Source: Ascidiimonas aurantiaca (GTDB taxonomy: Bacteria; Bacteroidota; Bacteroidia; Flavobacteriales; Flavobacteriaceae). Taken from it: a stretch of DNA of 64,000 nucleotides. Under the pieces are notes generated by a model that was given only the letters and a program-made list of their open reading frames with translations, made no database searches and was not told where the DNA came from. Both the position numbers and the translations under genes were made by a program. The DNA lies in contig NZ_JBBEWR010000017.1 of the NCBI RefSeq assembly GCF_037646345.1, forward strand, positions 29,242-93,241. Direction: 5' to 3'. Shown here piece after piece: positions 45,056 through 52,376 of the stretch (the first letter of the stretch is position 1; the number at the start of each line of letters is the position of its first letter).

Positions 45056-45606
45056 GCATTCTTATTCTGGAAAATATACACCTCTGTAGCACCCAGTCCG
45101 TACTTTCGGTAATCGGCATCGTAAAAAGAAATGTTTTCGTAGTGCCCGAACAGGTATTCCAGTTCATTTTTTAAAACGCCTTCCCCCACACCGTGAATAA
45201 AAACTATCTTGGGAATACGATTTTGCATCGCAAACTCCAATCTTCTTTTTGCCGTTTCTATCTGTAAGGTAAGCATATCGTAATTACTCATTCCTTTTGA
45301 CGAATCGGTAAGCTGATGAATATGCAGATCTACCTCCATTGCAGGCGCATTACGTTCTTTAGCTCTGGGTGCTATTTTCTTTTTGGCAGGCGGTACCTCT
45401 TTTTCTTTTTTTGCCTCCGCTACTTCATAATTGGTAACTTTAAACGCAACGCCCTTAGGCGGAACCTTAATAAGCTGTGTTACCGGCACCTCCATTTCAA
45501 AACCTTCATCCAAAAGCACCGTAGCCAACATACCTTTTACCAATGAAATACGTCCTTTAAGCATTTCATCAAGAAGCTCTACCCTATCTCCTTTCTTAAA
45601 TACCAT
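45052..45606 (-). CDS. Smr domain protein (DUF2027/MutS2-C-terminal-like)
   Basis: 184 residues. The N-terminal about 70 residues form a beta-rich KOW-like region (FKKGDRVELLDEMLKGRISLVKGMLATVLLDEGFEMEVP), then a lysine-rich linker. The C-terminal Smr domain has the two motifs DLHIHQL and FIHGVGEGVLKNEL (HGxGxG). Smr domains are nucleases or nucleic-acid binders, for example at the C-terminus of MutS2. The small membrane protein gene ends 9 bases upstream on the same strand. Confidence 0.9.
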   Translation of the reverse strand: MVFKKGDRVELLDEMLKGRISLVKGMLATVLLDEGFEMEVPVTQLIKVPPKGVAFKVTNYEVAEAKKEKEVPPAKKKIAPRAKERNAPAMEVDLHIHQLTDSSKGMSNYDMLTLQIETAKRRLEFAMQNRIPKIVFIHGVGEGVLKNELEYLFGHYENISFYDADYRKYGLGATEVYIFQNKNA

Positions 45607-45615
45607 ACGTCTTTA

Positions 45616-45852
45616 TTAGTTATCGGCCCCTGATTTTTCTTCGTCGTCTTTTTCCATGAATACAAAAGGATCCTTTTGAGTGTTTTTGGGGTTATCTTTT
45701 ACCCAGTAACGTGTAGATTTATACAACCCGAACATCAAAAGCACAAAGGCAAAGACCGTAATGTAAATTTTATCTTCTTCACTACCCCAATTGGTATAAA
45801 AAAGTAGGCCGGCTCCTACGATAATGAATAATGAGTATAACAGTTTAGCCAT
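45616..45852 (-). CDS. Small membrane protein of unknown function
   Basis: 78 residues: two predicted membrane helices (LLYSLFIIVGAGLLFYTNW and IYITVFAFVLLMFGLYKST) and a charged soluble tail ending DDEEKSGADN. It lies just upstream of the Smr gene. No family is recognised. Confidence 0.75.
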   Translation of the reverse strand: MAKLLYSLFIIVGAGLLFYTNWGSEEDKIYITVFAFVLLMFGLYKSTRYWVKDNPKNTQKDPFVFMEKDDEEKSGADN

Positions 45853-45936
45853 ATTTTTGTCTGATAATCGATAGATTACACAATAAAATTAATTATTTTG
45901 TATTTTTACAAATGTAAATGATTAACCCCAAATACC

Positions 45937-47853
45937 ATGAAAAAGTTAGTATTGCCTGCCCTATTTACTATCACTTTCGGTTTTTCGCAACTTCACGTAA
46001 GTACCGACTCCTTTATTTATGTCAAAGGAGAACAGGTTTTTGTAGGTGATTTTGGAGATTCAAATCCAGATATAAACCTGGCCGGTGTTTCCGCAACGGA
46101 TTACACACTGGCGAACAACGGATACATTTTTTTAAGAGATGAGGGGATGTTGTTTCAAACCCTTTCTTCCAATCCGCCTGAAAATTCAGGGCTTGGAAAG
46201 ATATCTTTATACCAGGAAGGTACTGCCAATAATTATAATTACAATTACTGGGGGAGCCCGGTACATGCTCCCGGAGAACCCACCGGTTTTCGAGTGAGCC
46301 AGCTTTTTGATCCCGATGTTACAGGAGATACGGCCCCTTTTCCCGCAGCTTTCACCTCTGGTCGTGACGGCACAACCGGTGACGGTACAGGTACGGTAGA
46401 TTTAACTATAGCCTCCAGATGGATATTTACTTTTGAGGCCGCCAGTGGGTACGTAAACTGGAACCCAGTGGGAAGTACCGGACTGATTAAAAAAGGACTG
46501 GGCTTTACTATGAAAGGCACCAGCGGTAGCAGTAATGCCCAACGTTACGATTTCAGGGGAGTACCCAATAGTGGAGATATAGCGGTTACCATAGCTGCAG
46601 ATCAACTTACCTTAGCAGGAAATCCCTACCCTTCTGCACTAGACCTAAAAAGATTTCTGGTAGATAACACTAGTGTGCTGGATGGTTTTATCTATTTATG
46701 GCAACAGGATCGTACCGTAAACTCTCATTCTTTAGTTGATTATATAGGAGGTTATGCTACCTATGCCCCAGGAAACCCGGGAGATTTAGGCGATGATGGT
46801 ATTTATACCGATGCGACCTTTTTACAGGCAGATGCCACCGGAGACAGTGGTTCGGGATCTTTTGCCAATACTGACGGTATTATAGGTACCCCAAGGTATG
46901 CCCCGGTAGGGCAAGGTTTTATGATAAGAGGTGCTTTGTCACCATCAGGCCCGGAAGCCCTTTTCACTAACTCTCAAAGAGCCTTTGTGAAGGAAACCTC
47001 TACAGATGATGGCACCAGTAACGATAATTCTATATTCAACCGTACAAAAGGAAAAGTCACGCTTCCCAAAGAAGAAAATAAAAAAGTAGAAGTTGATGAG
47101 AACATAGTTGTAAAAGCACCGGTTCGATCTGTACTTCGCTTTGGCGTTCGTATTTTAAGAGCAGGTAATAACGGCGCGCTGGTGAAGAATATGGTACTTG
47201 CTTTTGATGATAATTATTCAACCGATGCAGTAGATTGGGGTACAGACGCCCTTGATAATTCATTTTTAGAGAATAATGTGTACTGGCCCATTGAAGGTGA
47301 AAAATACGTTATTCAATCTACGAATTTTGTAAGAAATAAAGAAATTGCGCTTGGTTTTGAACTGGCATCACAAACCACATTCGAAATTACTCTTTATGAA
47401 AAAGAGAATTTTGACAGTACCATGCCCATTTACCTCCTTGATAAACTCACCGGAATATATCATGAGATCACTGATAAATCAGCCTCCGTATTAAAAACAC
47501 TGGAAGCAGGGAACCATGAAGAACGTTTTGTTATTACTTTTACCAACGGCAATGATATTTTGCAGGAAGACGAGGAAGACAACGATGAAGACATTATAGT
47601 AGAAGCAGGTGAATTTGAAATTTTTCATTCACATATTGACAAGCAGGTAGTGCTTAGAAATGCTGCTCAGCAGGGTATTACCGGCATATATATGTATGAC
47701 ATAAATGGCAGACTTCTCTATTCTGATACAGGAGAGTTTACACAAAATGAAATTAACATTAGTACCGCTCAATTGAGCACCGGGGTCTATATAGTGAATG
47801 TAGAGACCCAAAACCAAAAGAATATAACCAAGAAAATAGCTGTTTCTAACTAA
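45937..47853 (+). CDS. Secreted protein with a type IX secretion (type A) sorting domain
   Basis: 638 residues; signal peptide MKKLVLPALFTITFGFSQ. The bulk is beta-rich and typical of flavobacterial surface adhesin-like proteins, with FDPDVTGDTAP and GSPVHAPG-type segments; an acidic run (NDILQEDEEDNDEDIIVE) separates it from the C-terminal domain. The last about 80 residues match the T9SS type A sorting domain (GIYMYDINGRLLYSDTGEF, LSTGVYIVNVETQ and KKIAVSN). T9SS exports such cargo across the outer membrane to the surface. Its ligand is unknown. Confidence 0.88.
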   Translation: MKKLVLPALFTITFGFSQLHVSTDSFIYVKGEQVFVGDFGDSNPDINLAGVSATDYTLANNGYIFLRDEGMLFQTLSSNPPENSGLGKISLYQEGTANNYNYNYWGSPVHAPGEPTGFRVSQLFDPDVTGDTAPFPAAFTSGRDGTTGDGTGTVDLTIASRWIFTFEAASGYVNWNPVGSTGLIKKGLGFTMKGTSGSSNAQRYDFRGVPNSGDIAVTIAADQLTLAGNPYPSALDLKRFLVDNTSVLDGFIYLWQQDRTVNSHSLVDYIGGYATYAPGNPGDLGDDGIYTDATFLQADATGDSGSGSFANTDGIIGTPRYAPVGQGFMIRGALSPSGPEALFTNSQRAFVKETSTDDGTSNDNSIFNRTKGKVTLPKEENKKVEVDENIVVKAPVRSVLRFGVRILRAGNNGALVKNMVLAFDDNYSTDAVDWGTDALDNSFLENNVYWPIEGEKYVIQSTNFVRNKEIALGFELASQTTFEITLYEKENFDSTMPIYLLDKLTGIYHEITDKSASVLKTLEAGNHEERFVITFTNGNDILQEDEEDNDEDIIVEAGEFEIFHSHIDKQVVLRNAAQQGITGIYMYDINGRLLYSDTGEFTQNEINISTAQLSTGVYIVNVETQNQKNITKKIAVSN

Positions 47854-47857
47854 ATAC

Positions 47858-48154
47858 ATGTTTTTGTTAGCAAAGATCGAAGATCATCTGCTGCCGTGCC
47901 TGAATAAAAAGCTTTTTGGCTTTGAATGCATGGGGTGTGGATTTCAAAGAGCCTCTGTTCTTTTATTTAAAGGAGAGTTTGTGGCGGCTTTTAAAATGTA
48001 CCCGGCACTGTATCCACTCATTATGCTTTTAGCTTTTTTAGGTTACTCCACTTTTTTTAAAGTTAAATACGCCAATAAAATTACCATAACACTAATCATT
48101 ATTACTATATCTTTTATTTTAGGTAACTTTACATTAAAACTTATTAACCACTAA
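47858..48154 (+). CDS. DUF2752 family small membrane protein (copy 1)
   Basis: 98 residues. The motif FECMGCGFQRASVLLFKGE is the CxGCGxxR signature of DUF2752; two hydrophobic segments follow (LYPLIMLLAFLGYSTFF, ITITLIIITISFILGNF). It starts 5 bases after the T9SS cargo gene. Function unknown. A second DUF2752 gene closes the cluster at 48777. Confidence 0.85.
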   Translation: MFLLAKIEDHLLPCLNKKLFGFECMGCGFQRASVLLFKGEFVAAFKMYPALYPLIMLLAFLGYSTFFKVKYANKITITLIIITISFILGNFTLKLINH

Positions 48155-48159
48155 ACTTT

Positions 48160-48492
48160 ATGGAACAACAAAAATTACCTAATGTTACAATTTCGTTGGT
48201 ACTGGGTATCATTTCATTTGTAGCATGCTGTTGTACTTCCGGTATTGGAGGGATACTTTTTTCGGGAATAGCCTTGTTTTTGGCAAATAAAGACCGGAAA
48301 ACCTATTTTGAAAATCCGGAGAACTACAGTAATTACAGCCAGTTGAAAACCGCCAGGATTGTAGCTATTATTGGTCTTGTACTTGCTGCTTTATCTCTTA
48401 TTGTATCGATATTCTACATTATAAGTCTGGGAGGCTGGAATGCGTATTTGGAGCACCAGAGAGAACTTCTGGAAGGGTTTGAAGGATTTTAA
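48160..48492 (+). CDS. CCC-motif membrane protein
   Basis: 110 residues with two hydrophobic segments: VLGIISFVACCCTSGIGGILFSGIALFLA, which carries three consecutive cysteines, and IVAIIGLVLAALSLIVSIFYI. The layout is that of small Bacteroidota CCC-motif membrane proteins, related in style to CD225-like proteins. Function unknown. It is 6 bases after the preceding gene. Confidence 0.85.
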   Translation: MEQQKLPNVTISLVLGIISFVACCCTSGIGGILFSGIALFLANKDRKTYFENPENYSNYSQLKTARIVAIIGLVLAALSLIVSIFYIISLGGWNAYLEHQRELLEGFEGF

Positions 48493-48514
48493 TTAGCAAC
48501 CAAAATAATAACTC

Positions 48515-48784
48515 ATGGAAAACCAACCTAAACGACCTTCTAATTATTTGGCATTGGCTATTATCAGCACAGTTCTATGTTGTATTCCCACGGGCATCGT
48601 TAGTATTGTTTATGCCTCAAAAGTAAATACAGCTTATGCCGAAGGCAAGTATGAAGATGCGGAAAGCGCGTCTAGAAACGCTCGCTTATGGGCATTAATA
48701 GGTATTGCGCTTGCCCTTGTAGGATGGCTTCTTTACATAGCTTTCTTCGGGTTTGCCATCTTTGCAGGCATAATGAATGGTTAA
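48515..48784 (+). CDS. CD225/dispanin-like small membrane protein
   Basis: 89 residues. NYLALAIISTVLCCIPTGIVSIVYASKVNTAY, with the paired cysteines CC, and ARLWALIGIALALVGWLLYIAFF match the CD225 (dispanin, eukaryotic IFITM-related) pattern. It has two membrane segments and a soluble loop rich in Glu/Ala. The bacterial role is unknown. Its stop overlaps the next gene by 8 bases. Confidence 0.85.
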   Translation: MENQPKRPSNYLALAIISTVLCCIPTGIVSIVYASKVNTAYAEGKYEDAESASRNARLWALIGIALALVGWLLYIAFFGFAIFAGIMNG

Positions 48785-49181
48785 AAAGCCATTGGCATAC
48801 TACAGTATAGGAGGGATAGCACTGATATTGGTGCTATCCCTTTATTATTTTATCGATCCTGTTGAAACCAATTTGTTCCCAAAATGTCCTTTTCATGAAT
48901 TCACGGGTTTACATTGCCCGGGTTGCGGAAGCCAGAGAGCCCTTCATGCACTTGTACATGGCCGCATTTTTTCAGCACTGGGTCATAATCTGCTCATACC
49001 TTTGGTACCCCTGGTACTGTTGTATAAATTATATATCAAATCGGCTTTGAAAAATCCGGAAAAAGATCCCGTCAACCTTTTACATCATCCTAAAACACCC
49101 GCCATACTCTTTTCTTTCATCATGTTGTTTTGGATCTTGAGAAATACCCCTTTATATCCCTTTACTTTATTAGCACCCTAA
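48777..49181 (+). CDS. DUF2752 family membrane protein (copy 2)
   Basis: 134 residues. The signature FTGLHCPGCGSQRALHALVHGRI is present, with one hydrophobic segment before and two after it. Related to the gene at 47858 but longer. It ends at a bidirectional terminator, closing the four-gene cluster. Confidence 0.85.
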   Translation: MVKKPLAYYSIGGIALILVLSLYYFIDPVETNLFPKCPFHEFTGLHCPGCGSQRALHALVHGRIFSALGHNLLIPLVPLVLLYKLYIKSALKNPEKDPVNLLHHPKTPAILFSFIMLFWILRNTPLYPFTLLAP

Positions 49182-49182
49182 A

Positions 49183-49204
49183 AAAAACCACCCAAAGGTG
49201 GTTT
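49183..49204. terminator. Bidirectional intrinsic terminator
   Basis: AAACCACC (49185-49192) and GGTGGTTT (49197-49204) around a CAAA loop, flanked by an A-run; it lies between the DUF2752 gene and the convergent rocD gene. Confidence 0.75.
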
Positions 49205-49227
49205 GAATTATGATCGTGTTTTACAGG

Positions 49228-50514
49228 CTAAGATACCGGCTCAAAGGTTTTGAGTGTTTCCACTATAATAGTTACACAGGTAAGTAGTTCTTCCCGGGTC
49301 ATTACCAAAGGTGGGGCAAACCGTATAATGTTTCCGTGTGTTGGTTTTGCCAAAAGCCCGTTTTCTTTCAGTGCCACACAAATACTCCAGGCGGTATCAC
49401 TTTCTTCAGAATCATTGATCACTATGGCATTTAGCAGGCCTTTTCCTCGTACCAGTTTAACAATTTGAGAGTTTTTTATGTACGCATTCAGCTCTTTCCG
49501 GAACAGCTCTCCCAGTTCACGGGCGTTCTTTGCCAGCTTTTCATCTTTCACCACTTCCAGAGCTGCCATTGCCACGGCTGCTGCCACCGGGTTACCACCA
49601 AACGTACTACCGTGTTGCCCGGGACGAATTACATCCATGATCTCATTATCAGCAAGTACGGCACTTACCGGATAGACCCCTCCACTCAATGCTTTTCCGA
49701 GGATAAGAATATCAGGACGCTGGTAGGTATCCTGTTGTTCACAATGACCGCTACAGGTACAATCTCCACATACCGCAAGTAATGATCCGGTACGGGCAAT
49801 TCCTGTTTGAATTTCATCGGCTATGAAAAGTACTCCGTTTTCTTTACAAATAGTTCGTGCTTTTGCCATAAAATCATTAGCTGGTGTATATACTCCCGCT
49901 TCCCCCTGTATGGGCTCTACCAGAAAGCCTGCTACATTGGGGTGCTCCCCGATCGTTTTTTCCAAAGCCTCTGCATCATCGTATGGAATTTTAATAAAGC
50001 CCGGCGTATAGGGCCCAAAGTTCTTTCTGGCGTTAGAATCATTTGAAAAAGAAATCACCGTCGTAGTGCGCCCGTGAAAGTTATTTTCACAAACAATTAT
50101 TTGTGCCTCGTTTTCAGGTATCCCCTTTTTTTCATAAGCCCATTTTCTGCATATTTTAATAGCAGTTTCCACAGCCTCGGCACCCGTATTCATAGGTAAA
50201 AGCTTATCAAAGCCAAAATAAGAAGTGGTATATTGTTCATATGGTCCCAACTTATCATTGTAAAAAGCACGTGACGTTAGGGTAAGCTTCTTTGCCTGTG
50301 ATATCATTGCATCAATGATACGCGGATGGCAATGCCCCTGGTTCACTGCTGAATATGCCGACAGGAAATCAAAATATCGCTTCCCTTCCACATCCCAAAC
50401 ATATACACCATTACCCTTTGTTAATACTACAGGTAAGGGATGATAGTTATGTGCACCGTACTCGTTCTCCAAAGCAATTGCCTCCTGAGAGCTGAAATTT
50501 TCTAAAACTGCCAT
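49228..50514 (-). CDS. rocD: Ornithine--oxo-acid transaminase with a cysteine-rich insertion
   Basis: 428 residues from the ATG at 50512-50514, which starts MAVLENFSSQEAIALENEYGAHNYHP as in the family; an upstream in-frame start would add 28 odd residues. It interconverts ornithine and glutamate semialdehyde. Motifs: MNTGAEAVETAIKICRKW, IVCENNFHGRTTT, VEPIQGEAGV, IADEIQTGIARTG and LGKALSGGVYPVSAVLAD (PLP lysine). Between the last two, where the usual sequence is short, it carries CGDCTCSGHC, four cysteines in ten residues (coded by 49741-49770). The downstream end faces the terminator at 49183-49204. Confidence 0.94.
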   Translation of the reverse strand: MAVLENFSSQEAIALENEYGAHNYHPLPVVLTKGNGVYVWDVEGKRYFDFLSAYSAVNQGHCHPRIIDAMISQAKKLTLTSRAFYNDKLGPYEQYTTSYFGFDKLLPMNTGAEAVETAIKICRKWAYEKKGIPENEAQIIVCENNFHGRTTTVISFSNDSNARKNFGPYTPGFIKIPYDDAEALEKTIGEHPNVAGFLVEPIQGEAGVYTPANDFMAKARTICKENGVLFIADEIQTGIARTGSLLAVCGDCTCSGHCEQQDTYQRPDILILGKALSGGVYPVSAVLADNEIMDVIRPGQHGSTFGGNPVAAAVAMAALEVVKDEKLAKNARELGELFRKELNAYIKNSQIVKLVRGKGLLNAIVINDSEESDTAWSICVALKENGLLAKPTHGNIIRFAPPLVMTREELLTCVTIIVETLKTFEPVS

Positions 50515-50898
50515 GTTGAAATTCTTTAAAAAATGAAACTTTAACCATTCCTTCTTATGGAGAGAAATCATCCGTTGCAGTACGATGCAAAGTAACAAAT
50601 AATTTATAGATAATTCAGTTGATATCTTTTTTAATCAAAACGACCTTACCATACGATCAACAGCTAAAAACCTTTCAAAACGAATCTCATATTCAAGGCC
50701 AAATAAGGATGGATTATATTTTTGAAAAAAAATATCTACTCCAAAACTACCTGGAAATACCCGGTATTTAAAAATACAGAACCTAATCACATATTACCCC
50801 AAGTTTTAGCTTGCCCCAATAAAAAATCTTTCAAATTTCACATAGATATTTGCAGGTAATGTATTAGTTTTAGGAAATATTTTAATCCGCAAAAAAAC
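50515..50898. other. Intergenic region with no gene seen
   Basis: This gap between the divergent rocD and CBS genes holds no convincing ORF, tRNA or structured RNA. A perfect TAnnTTTG match (TATTTTTG, 50717-50724) and a perfect small inverted repeat AAATACC-C-GGTATTT (50755-50769) are present; either could be regulatory, but neither is placed closely before a gene. Several A/T-rich tracts are normal for this genome. Confidence 0.5.
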
Positions 50899-51312
50899 AT
50901 GAAAAAACAAACACCTGTTTCAGAGATAATGACTAAAGATCTTGTGGTTATAAATAAAGATCAGTCTTTACAAGAAGCAAACAATATTATTAAGAATAAA
51001 AAGATTCGGCACGTACCGGTAACTTCCGGAGAAAAAGTGGTAGGCATGCTGAGCAAAACCGATCTTCATAAAATAAGCTTTATCAATACATTTGACGGTG
51101 ATGAACTAACTACTGCCATGTACGACCATCTTACTGTAGAGCAGGTTATGACCCGTGAACTCTCTACTATTAAACATACCGACACCATTCACGATGTAGC
51201 AAAAATACTTTCGGAAAATGAATTTCACGCATTACCGGTAATGGACGGCACCCAAATTGTAGGTATCGTTACTACTACCGATCTAATAAAATATATGTTA
51301 CAACAGCTTTAA
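50899..51312 (+). CDS. Two-CBS-domain protein
   Basis: 137 residues, made of two CBS domains: SEIMTKDLVVINKDQSLQEANNIIKNKKIRHVPVTSG-type and VEQVMTRELSTIKHTDTIHDVAKILSENEFHALPVMDG. CBS pairs bind adenine nucleotides and act as energy sensors or regulatory subunits. No catalytic domain is fused. Monocistronic, with a terminator right after it. Confidence 0.9.
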   Translation: MKKQTPVSEIMTKDLVVINKDQSLQEANNIIKNKKIRHVPVTSGEKVVGMLSKTDLHKISFINTFDGDELTTAMYDHLTVEQVMTRELSTIKHTDTIHDVAKILSENEFHALPVMDGTQIVGIVTTTDLIKYMLQQL

Positions 51313-51322
51313 AATTTCCATC

Positions 51323-51356
51323 AGGCGCACCTGACATAACCGGTGCGTCTGTGTTT
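51323..51356 (+). terminator. Intrinsic terminator after the CBS gene
   Basis: AGGCGCACC (51323-51331) pairs with GGTGCGTCT (51342-51350, one G-U) and is followed by GTGTTTTTT. Confidence 0.75.
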
Positions 51357-51482
51357 TTTAGTAGTTCGCCACCCCTTAATCAGTTCTTATCTATATTTAT
51401 TTACGCTTTTTGAGAAAACCAATAGGCGTATATGTCCCGATCCATCCGGTCTTATTAATTACATATTGAAATACTTTGTATT

Positions 51483-51911
51483 ATGGCAAATAACTCCGTG
51501 CCTGAAACATGTACAGAAAAAGATATACAGATCATACTCAAAGGTATTAATGATTTTAACTTAAGCAAAGTACCGGCATTATCTGAATGGTGGACACCGC
51601 TTAATTTCACTGTAAAAAACAAAAACAGAGAGGTTATTGCAGGTATTCTCGCCGGAATAGGATATTGGAAAGGACTGGAAATTAAAATACTATGGGTAAA
51701 CGAAAAAGAGCGTCACAAAGGTATTGGCAGCAGATTATTGCAATATACAGAAGAAAAAGCACGTGAACTGGGTGCTGTAATTTCTATGTTAGATACATTT
51801 AACTTCCAGGCCGAAAATTTCTATCTACGTCATGGGTATTCAATTTTCGGAGAGATCAAAGATTTTCCCCGAAAGGGAGACAGGCGCATCTATCTTTCAA
51901 AAAGGTTTTAA
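51483..51911 (+). CDS. GNAT family N-acetyltransferase
   Basis: 142 residues. The acetyl-CoA-binding motif A is in LWVNEKERHKGIGSRLLQYTEEKARELGA (KGIGSR), and the C-terminal FQAENFYLRHGYSIFGEIKDFP completes the GNAT fold. The substrate is unknown. The 170-base region upstream has no other gene; the larger in-frame ORF at 51343 overlaps it out of frame and is rejected. Confidence 0.9.
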   Translation: MANNSVPETCTEKDIQIILKGINDFNLSKVPALSEWWTPLNFTVKNKNREVIAGILAGIGYWKGLEIKILWVNEKERHKGIGSRLLQYTEEKARELGAVISMLDTFNFQAENFYLRHGYSIFGEIKDFPRKGDRRIYLSKRF

Positions 51912-52046
51912 TAATAGTATTTCAAAACCGCACATATTCAGTTTAAGCACCTGCTAAACCAGCATTTATATTTAACATGTATTTTTCCCGCTCTTCTTTT
52001 GTTTTTTCTTATCTTATATTTTATTAAACAGTAAAACTCATAGATT

Positions 52047-52256
52047 ATGAAGAAAAGAAGTGTAAAAAAACTGTCCCTGGGAAAAGCGTACATAACTCAT
52101 CTGAATAAAACAAACACTGTTAGAGGTGGTAGAGATAGTGTAGATACAGAATTTTGCAATACAAATATAACATGTAATACGGATATAACCTGCAATACAG
52201 ATATAACTTGTAATACAGATATAACTTGTAATTCAGCATGTACATGTCCTTTATAG
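52047..52256 (+). CDS. Putative RiPP (class I lanthipeptide-like) precursor with hexapeptide repeats
   Basis: 69 residues. The N-terminal half is a leader-like helix with KKLSLGKAYITHLNKTN and a Gly-Gly at residues 27-28, matching the LxLxKxxIxxLN type leader of Bacteroidota lanthipeptide precursors. The C-terminal half has four tandem C-N-T-(N/D)-I-T repeats (C37-C55 onward) and then CNSACTCPL. It has seven Cys and many Thr, the residues that form lanthionine rings. No LanB, LanC, protease or transporter gene is within this window. The sequence pattern is clear; processing is inferred. Confidence 0.7.
   Translation: MKKRSVKKLSLGKAYITHLNKTNTVRGGRDSVDTEFCNTNITCNTDITCNTDITCNTDITCNSACTCPL
52155..52226 (+). 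repeat. Four tandem 18-base coding repeats in the peptide gene
   Basis: Four consecutive 18-base units code C-N-T-(N/D)-I-T: 52155-52172, 52173-52190, 52191-52208 and 52209-52226. The last two differ by only one base, which suggests recent duplication or slippage, so copy number may vary between strains. Confidence 0.85.
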
Positions 52257-52267
52257 AACATTTTAGG

Positions 52268-52303
52268 CTTATCCGGTATGTTAAAACGCCGGATGAGTTT
52301 TTT
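52268..52303 (+). terminator. Intrinsic terminator after the repeat peptide gene
   Basis: CTTATCCGG (52268-52276) pairs with CCGGATGAG (52289-52297) and is followed directly by T6. It ends the small peptide gene's transcript. Confidence 0.8.
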
Positions 52304-52364
52304 ATTAACAACCTAAAAAGATAAGCATTGTAACATTTTAATATCAACTTCTCAAAAAACACTT

Positions 52365-52372
52365 TATTTTTG
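52365..52372 (+). promoter_or_regulatory. -7 promoter box (TATTTTTG) of rlmD
   Basis: Perfect TAnnTTTG match ending only 4 bases before the rlmD ATG, so the message is probably leaderless. Confidence 0.5.
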
Positions 52373-52376
52373 CCGC

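Noticed and set aside
50710..50772. 20-residue ORF and small inverted repeat in the rocD-CBS gap
   Set aside because: Too short, with no start signals; the inverted repeat alone does not support an operator or RNA.
51343..51564. 73-residue ORF between the CBS and GNAT genes
   Set aside because: It begins inside the terminator hairpin and runs out of frame into the GNAT gene, with no supporting start signals.
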